From positions 1 through 42,530 of IMG/VR virus record IMGVR_UViG_3300045049_000094: a DNA stretch of 42,530 nt, one strand, 5' to 3'. The DNA comes from a virus. Both the position numbers and the translations under genes were made by a program. The notes beneath the pieces are model-generated. The model had not been told where the DNA came from. It saw only the letters and a program-made list of their open reading frames with translations, and made no database searches. Shown here one piece after another: positions 39,058 through 42,530 of the stretch (position 1 is the stretch's first letter; every line of letters starts with the position of its first letter).

Positions 39058-39186
39058 TGATCACTCCTCGCTTCCTTGAAAGGGAAACGCGATCGTAGCA
39101 CGGCAGATCCTTGCCGCTCCCGGCGGCACTTCATTTCCGCACGCACGCTGCATTCAACCCTCGGATTCGCGTGCGGTCCTTTGACG

Positions 39187-39214
39187 GGGCGGCCTGTATG
39201 GCGCCCTTCTTTTT
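39187..39214 (+). terminator. Possible terminator before the methyltransferase gene
   Basis: Stem GGGC(G)GCC/GGCGCCC with one bulged G (39187-39194 with 39200-39206) and loop TGTAT, followed by TTCTTTTT. It sits 16 bases before the methyltransferase ATG, so the methylase may be separately or weakly transcribed. Confidence 0.5.
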
Positions 39215-39229
39215 ACCAAATTCACCGCA

Positions 39230-41233
39230 ATGAAACGTGACTTGCACTCGCTAACGCTTGATCTCGGTTCAGAGCTGATCGTCGACAACTTCGCTGGCGG
39301 CGGCGGGGCATCGACCGGGCTCGAGCGCGCATTCGGTCGCCCGGTAGACATCGCGATCAATCACGATCCCGAAGCGCTGGCGATGCATGCCGCGAATCAT
39401 CCTCGTACGACGCACTACTGCGAAAGTGTGTTCGACGTCGACCCGGTCGAAATCACCGGGAATCAGCCTGTGGGCCTCGTCTGGCTTTCGCCGGACTGCA
39501 AGCACTTCAGCAAGGCCAAGGGCGGCAAGCCCGTGTCGAAGAAGATCCGCGGGTTAGCGTGGATTGCGTTGCGCTGGGCAGCGACGGTCAAGCCGCGCGC
39601 CATGATGCTTGAGAACGTCGAGGAGTTCGTGACGTGGGCCGATGTGATCGAAATTTCCTCCGGAAAACATATCCCAGATCCGGACAAGAAGGGCGAGACC
39701 TTCCGAGCCTTCATCGGAATGCTTACGACAGGTGTCCGGCGCGATCATCCAGCGCTGGCCGAAGCGTGTGAAGTGCTGGGGTATGCGATCGATGGCCACG
39801 AAGCGGATCGTCTGTCGGCAGGCCTCGGATATACCGTGGATTATCGCGTGCTGCGCGCCTGCGACTACAGCGTCCCGACAATCCGCAAGCGGCTATTCAT
39901 CGTCGCGCGCCGCGATGGCCTACCGATCATATGGCCGGCACAGACGCACGCCGACCCAACGTCGGCCGCCTTCAAGCCCGGCAAGCTGAAGCCGTGGCGA
40001 ACCGCGGCCGAGTGCATCGATTTTTCGATTCCATGCCCGAGCATCTTCGAGCGCGCGCGGCCGCTCGCAGATGCAACGCTGCGCCGTATCGCCCGCGGAC
40101 TGATGAAATTCGTCATCGAGAGCGATGACCCATTCATCGTTCCGGCTGAAAGACTCGGAGTCTCCACGTTGATCCAGACGGGCTACGGCGAGCACGAAGG
40201 GCAGGAACCGCGCGTTCCGGGTCTCGACAAGCCGCTCGGCACCGCGGTCGCTGGCGGCGCAAAGCATGCGCTCGTCGCGGCCTTTCTGGCAAAACATTAT
40301 GGGGGCGTAGTCGGCACCGGAGTTGACGTACCCACCGGCACGATTACAACTACCGACCATCACTCCGTCGTCACAGCAACCTTGGAGGTGGCGCATGAAG
40401 GCAATCGAAGCAATTCGAATCGCGATACATCTGGGATTGATCACACTGAACGAAAAGGGCGAGTTTTGGCGAATCGCAACATCCGACCGATACGGAACGA
40501 TCACGCCGAAAACGCCGAAGCGGGCGGAGTGCAAGCTGAAGCGCGGGTACCTGGGGGTGAAGGTGTGCGTGGGCGGCCGGCAGTATTTGATGCAGGCGCA
40601 TCGGGCAGTCTGGGAGTTGACCAAAGGACCGATCCCAGATGGACTGGAGCCGAACCACGGCGACGGAAACAAGCGCAACAACTCGCCGGGGAATCTCGAA
40701 TTGGTGACGCGCGGCAAGAATCACGAGCACGCATATGCGACCGGGCTCAGGAAACCGCCGATCAATCCGATCGTGAGCAGCCTGGCGGAGCGAGCCAAAG
40801 CACTGCGGGCGCAGAGCATGACGTACGCGGCGATCGCGAAGGAAATGGGCGTTTCCCAGACGACGGCATTTCGAGCGGTGCAGCACGAGTCGTAGCCTTC
40901 CTGATCAAGTTTTATTCGCAAGGCGGCCAGTGGCAGGACGCGCGCGACCCCATGCACACGATCCCGACGCGCGACCGCATCGGCTTGGTGACGATCCACG
41001 GCGAGGACTACGCGATCGTCGACATCGGTATGCGGATGCTCACGCCGCGCGAACTCGCGCGCGCCCAGGGATTCCCCGACAGCTACGTGCTCGATCCAAT
41101 CGTGAACGGCAAACGCCTTTCGAAGTCCGCGCAGGTTCGCATGATCGGAAACAGTGTGTGCCCTGATGTGGCGACGGCGCTGATTCGCGCCAACTTCGCG
41201 CACGAGAAAGAACTGTCAACCGCTGCCGCGTAA
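39230..41233 (+). CDS. C5 cytosine DNA methyltransferase, interrupted by an HNH gene in another frame
   Basis: A 667-codon frame of a Dcm-type enzyme: motif I DNFAGGGGASTG (19-30), motif IV SPDCKHFS (87-94, with PDC where PC is usual), motif VI ENV (128-130), motif VIII IRKRLFIVARR (218-228), then after the insert motif IX RELARAQGFPDSY and motif X QVRMIGNSV. Between codons about 385 and 554 the frame passes through an HNH gene and encodes a hydrophilic, low-complexity stretch unlike methyltransferases, while HHSVVTAT and VAFLIKFY on either side look like adjacent parts of one domain. Whether the 667-residue product is active is unknown. Confidence 0.82.
   Translation: MKRDLHSLTLDLGSELIVDNFAGGGGASTGLERAFGRPVDIAINHDPEALAMHAANHPRTTHYCESVFDVDPVEITGNQPVGLVWLSPDCKHFSKAKGGKPVSKKIRGLAWIALRWAATVKPRAMMLENVEEFVTWADVIEISSGKHIPDPDKKGETFRAFIGMLTTGVRRDHPALAEACEVLGYAIDGHEADRLSAGLGYTVDYRVLRACDYSVPTIRKRLFIVARRDGLPIIWPAQTHADPTSAAFKPGKLKPWRTAAECIDFSIPCPSIFERARPLADATLRRIARGLMKFVIESDDPFIVPAERLGVSTLIQTGYGEHEGQEPRVPGLDKPLGTAVAGGAKHALVAAFLAKHYGGVVGTGVDVPTGTITTTDHHSVVTATLEVAHEGNRSNSNRDTSGIDHTERKGRVLANRNIRPIRNDHAENAEAGGVQAEARVPGGEGVRGRPAVFDAGASGSLGVDQRTDPRWTGAEPRRRKQAQQLAGESRIGDARQESRARICDRAQETADQSDREQPGGASQSTAGAEHDVRGDREGNGRFPDDGISSGAARVVAFLIKFYSQGGQWQDARDPMHTIPTRDRIGLVTIHGEDYAIVDIGMRMLTPRELARAQGFPDSYVLDPIVNGKRLSKSAQVRMIGNSVCPDVATALIRANFAHEKELSTAAA
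40395..40895 (+). CDS. HNH endonuclease nested in the methyltransferase gene
   Basis: A 166-residue HNH_3-type endonuclease in the +1 frame relative to the methyltransferase. The nuclease core is AHRAVWELTKGPIPDGLEPN then HGDGNKRNNSPGNLELVTRG, with H69, N87-H88 and N95/N96 in the right places. Residues about 142-164 are a helix-turn-helix (MTYAAIAKEMGVSQTTAFRA). GGAGGTG precedes ATG 40395 by six bases. It is probably a free-standing homing endonuclease that entered the target-recognition region of the methylase. Confidence 0.85.
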   Translation: MKAIEAIRIAIHLGLITLNEKGEFWRIATSDRYGTITPKTPKRAECKLKRGYLGVKVCVGGRQYLMQAHRAVWELTKGPIPDGLEPNHGDGNKRNNSPGNLELVTRGKNHEHAYATGLRKPPINPIVSSLAERAKALRAQSMTYAAIAKEMGVSQTTAFRAVQHES

Positions 41234-41255
41234 TCGGCAACGCTCCGAGGACACT

Positions 41256-41510
41256 ATGACGAAAGAAAAAGGCAAGAAATACGGCAAGCTCGACGCCCTC
41301 ATTTTGGCGTCGATCGGAATGCAACCGAAGCCATTCTCGGCGGTCTTCGTCGGAGACGTGAAGGAAGAGTGCTGCCGTATTGCCACAGCCGCCGACACGC
41401 GCAAACCGCCGTTCGGCGTGGAGCCATTCCGCGTTTGCGATCGCCGGCTCCAGGCGCTGCGGAAAGCAGGAAAGATCGTGTCGACAACGAAGGGATGGGT
41501 ACTGCCATGA
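41256..41510 (+). CDS. Small winged-helix-like phage protein
   Basis: An 84-residue protein: GKLDALILASIGMQPKPFSA, then FRVCDRRLQALRKAGKIVST TKGWVL. Helix order and the final beta-wing-like TKGWV suggest a winged-helix fold. AGGAC is just before the ATG, and it overlaps the next gene by four bases. Role unknown; perhaps DNA binding. Confidence 0.62.
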   Translation: MTKEKGKKYGKLDALILASIGMQPKPFSAVFVGDVKEECCRIATAADTRKPPFGVEPFRVCDRRLQALRKAGKIVSTTKGWVLP

Positions 41511-42439
41511 CGAATCGAGAAGAATGGCAGCCGTGCCCGTTTTGCGGCACCGAACTCACCGGCCCGAACGAAGCCGGCTATTACGTGCATTCGCCGAAAG
41601 ACTGCTTTCTTGGAGAGTACGAGATCGAACCTTCGGCGATGGGTGAGTGGAATCGCCGTGCCGCTCTCTCGCGCTCGCAGGACGTTGCGCGGGTGGCAGA
41701 GCCAAGTGTGTTCGAATGGCTCGAAACCGAGGTGACGGCCATCGATTGCTGGTATCGCGGCGATCCGAGCTACGAGCACGACGCGCACTGGATGAAAGAC
41801 AAGGTGCTGAAGCTGATCGGCGAGGCACGAGAGGCATTCATCGACCCCCAGCCGGCGCAAGCTGGGGCGAGCGATGAGTTCGTGTCGGTGCCTCCCGGTC
41901 TCACGCGAGAGGAAAAGCGGCAGTTCGTGTTGGATCACGCCGCGCCCGCTGCGCCGGCTGTAGCACCGATGGCGGCGACGGTAGAGCGGGCATGGCACGC
42001 CGGAAGAAACGCTTGGATGGCCGCTACGCGACACTCCACGCAGGAAGCCTCCGATAGCGCTGCTATTGCCGCGATGCGCGCAGTACTGGATGCCGCCCGC
42101 GCCCAAGCAGACCCTATTGCATGGGTCCGTTTCTGTAGCGACGGGACAATCGAAGGCCCGATTATGGATGCATACATGGAAGACGTGCGAAAGAGTTCTG
42201 GCGCTTGGACGCCGCTAGTGGCGCGCAGCGAGGTCCGCGCCCCCGCCCAGGCAGAGCAGCACCGGGCGTTGAGCGAGGAGCAGATCGACGCGGTGATGGA
42301 GCAGGCCCAAGTGTTCGCGTCAGCATGGTCGCTTGTAGGCGGGGTATTCGACCACGGCGACGCTCTCGAAACCGCCGAGCAGGAGAAAGCCAATCTGCGC
42401 GCCCTTCTCGCCACCATCTACGGAGTCCCCAATGAGTGA
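41507..42439 (+). CDS. Lar-like protein with long extension
   Basis: A 310-residue protein. Residues 8-52 (WQPCPFCGTELTGPNEAGYY, KDCFLGEYEIEPSAMGEWNR RA) have the CPFCG zinc-ribbon and W-N-R-R ending of Lar restriction-alleviation proteins, which in Rac prophage reduce type I restriction. The remaining 250 residues are helical and contain generic phage segments (SEEQIDAVMEQAQVFASAWS). Only the N-terminus is family-like, so anti-restriction activity is a possibility only. ATGA overlap with the gene upstream. Confidence 0.62.
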   Translation: MTNREEWQPCPFCGTELTGPNEAGYYVHSPKDCFLGEYEIEPSAMGEWNRRAALSRSQDVARVAEPSVFEWLETEVTAIDCWYRGDPSYEHDAHWMKDKVLKLIGEAREAFIDPQPAQAGASDEFVSVPPGLTREEKRQFVLDHAAPAAPAVAPMAATVERAWHAGRNAWMAATRHSTQEASDSAAIAAMRAVLDAARAQADPIAWVRFCSDGTIEGPIMDAYMEDVRKSSGAWTPLVARSEVRAPAQAEQHRALSEEQIDAVMEQAQVFASAWSLVGGVFDHGDALETAEQEKANLRALLATIYGVPNE

Positions 42440-42530
42440 GAAAGTGACGTTGAGCGAGGATCAGTGGACGGATGCCATTCGAAAGCACTACGTCAGCTTG
42501 GGCGACGATGAAGGTCAAGGAGTTCATCCG
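42432..42530 (+). CDS. Phage protein, N-terminal fragment
   Basis: Thirty-three codons are visible from ATG 42432, overlapping the previous gene by eight bases: MSEKVTLSEDQWTDAIRKHY then VSLGDDEGQGVHP, where the window ends. The start resembles the repeated LSEEQID segment of the gene upstream. Not assignable from this fragment. Confidence 0.5.
   Translation, partial: MSEKVTLSEDQWTDAIRKHYVSLGDDEGQGVHP

Noticed and set aside
40395-40895. Group I intron or intein explanation for the HNH insertion
   Set aside because: The insert is almost entirely HNH coding sequence, leaving no room for a ribozyme core, and the HNH frame differs from the host frame, which excludes an intein.
1-42530. CRISPR arrays, tRNA, rRNA and insertion sequences
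   Set aside because: No regularly spaced repeats, no cloverleaf with conserved TTCGANNC loop in a suitable place, no transposase and no terminal repeats with target duplications were found by reading both strands.

Overview
The window reads as most of the genome of a lambdoid temperate phage or prophage with a contractile tail (myovirus). It is GC-rich throughout, and codon use and gene types suggest a Burkholderia-like betaproteobacterial host; this is inference, because no host gene is visible. Integrase and lysis genes are not in the window and probably lie beyond its ends.

Late region (minus strand, about 23.3 kb down to 1). A promoter overlapping the stop codon of a Q-type antiterminator faces a terminator about 110 nt downstream, which is the lambda pR'-tR' layout. 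After it come small accessory genes, including a likely Acb2-family cyclic-nucleotide sponge (anti-CBASS). Next are terminase small and large subunits, portal, decoration-like proteins, a protease-scaffold fusion, major capsid, connector proteins, sheath, tube, a tail chaperone with a -1 frameshift signal, tape measure, hub and LysM protein, gpD-like, spike gpV-like, gp25/W-position, gpJ-like and gpI-position proteins, then a collar-domain tail fibre. Hairpins stand directly upstream of the capsid, sheath, tube and fibre genes.

Early right operon (minus strand, 31.7 to 23.3 kb). Order: Cro-like, CII-position regulator, a helicase-methyltransferase fusion, a replication initiator with repeated GTAACG sites, DnaB helicase, a DNA-binding protein, DUF1367-like, NinG and Q. 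Almost every gene overlaps the next by four bases, sometimes with GTG or TTG starts.

Immunity region (31.4 to 33.35 kb). A CI-type S24 repressor is followed by two small genes in the rexAB position and a terminator. It is flanked by two near-identical operator-promoters (TTGACA, 17 bp, TTTAAT): one drives cro leftward, the other drives the plus-strand early operon rightward.

Early left operon (plus strand, 33.35 to 42.5 kb). The second promoter first reads about 500 nt without a convincing gene but packed with stable helices, from hairpins to a perfect 16-bp long-range stem. I regard this as a candidate large structured noncoding RNA and as the most novel signal here. It is followed by a run of tiny, partly membrane, proteins, a KTSC-domain protein, a probable annealing protein plus YqaJ-type exonuclease, a winged-helix protein, a C5 DNA methyltransferase whose variable region is invaded by an HNH endonuclease gene in another frame, and a Lar-like protein.
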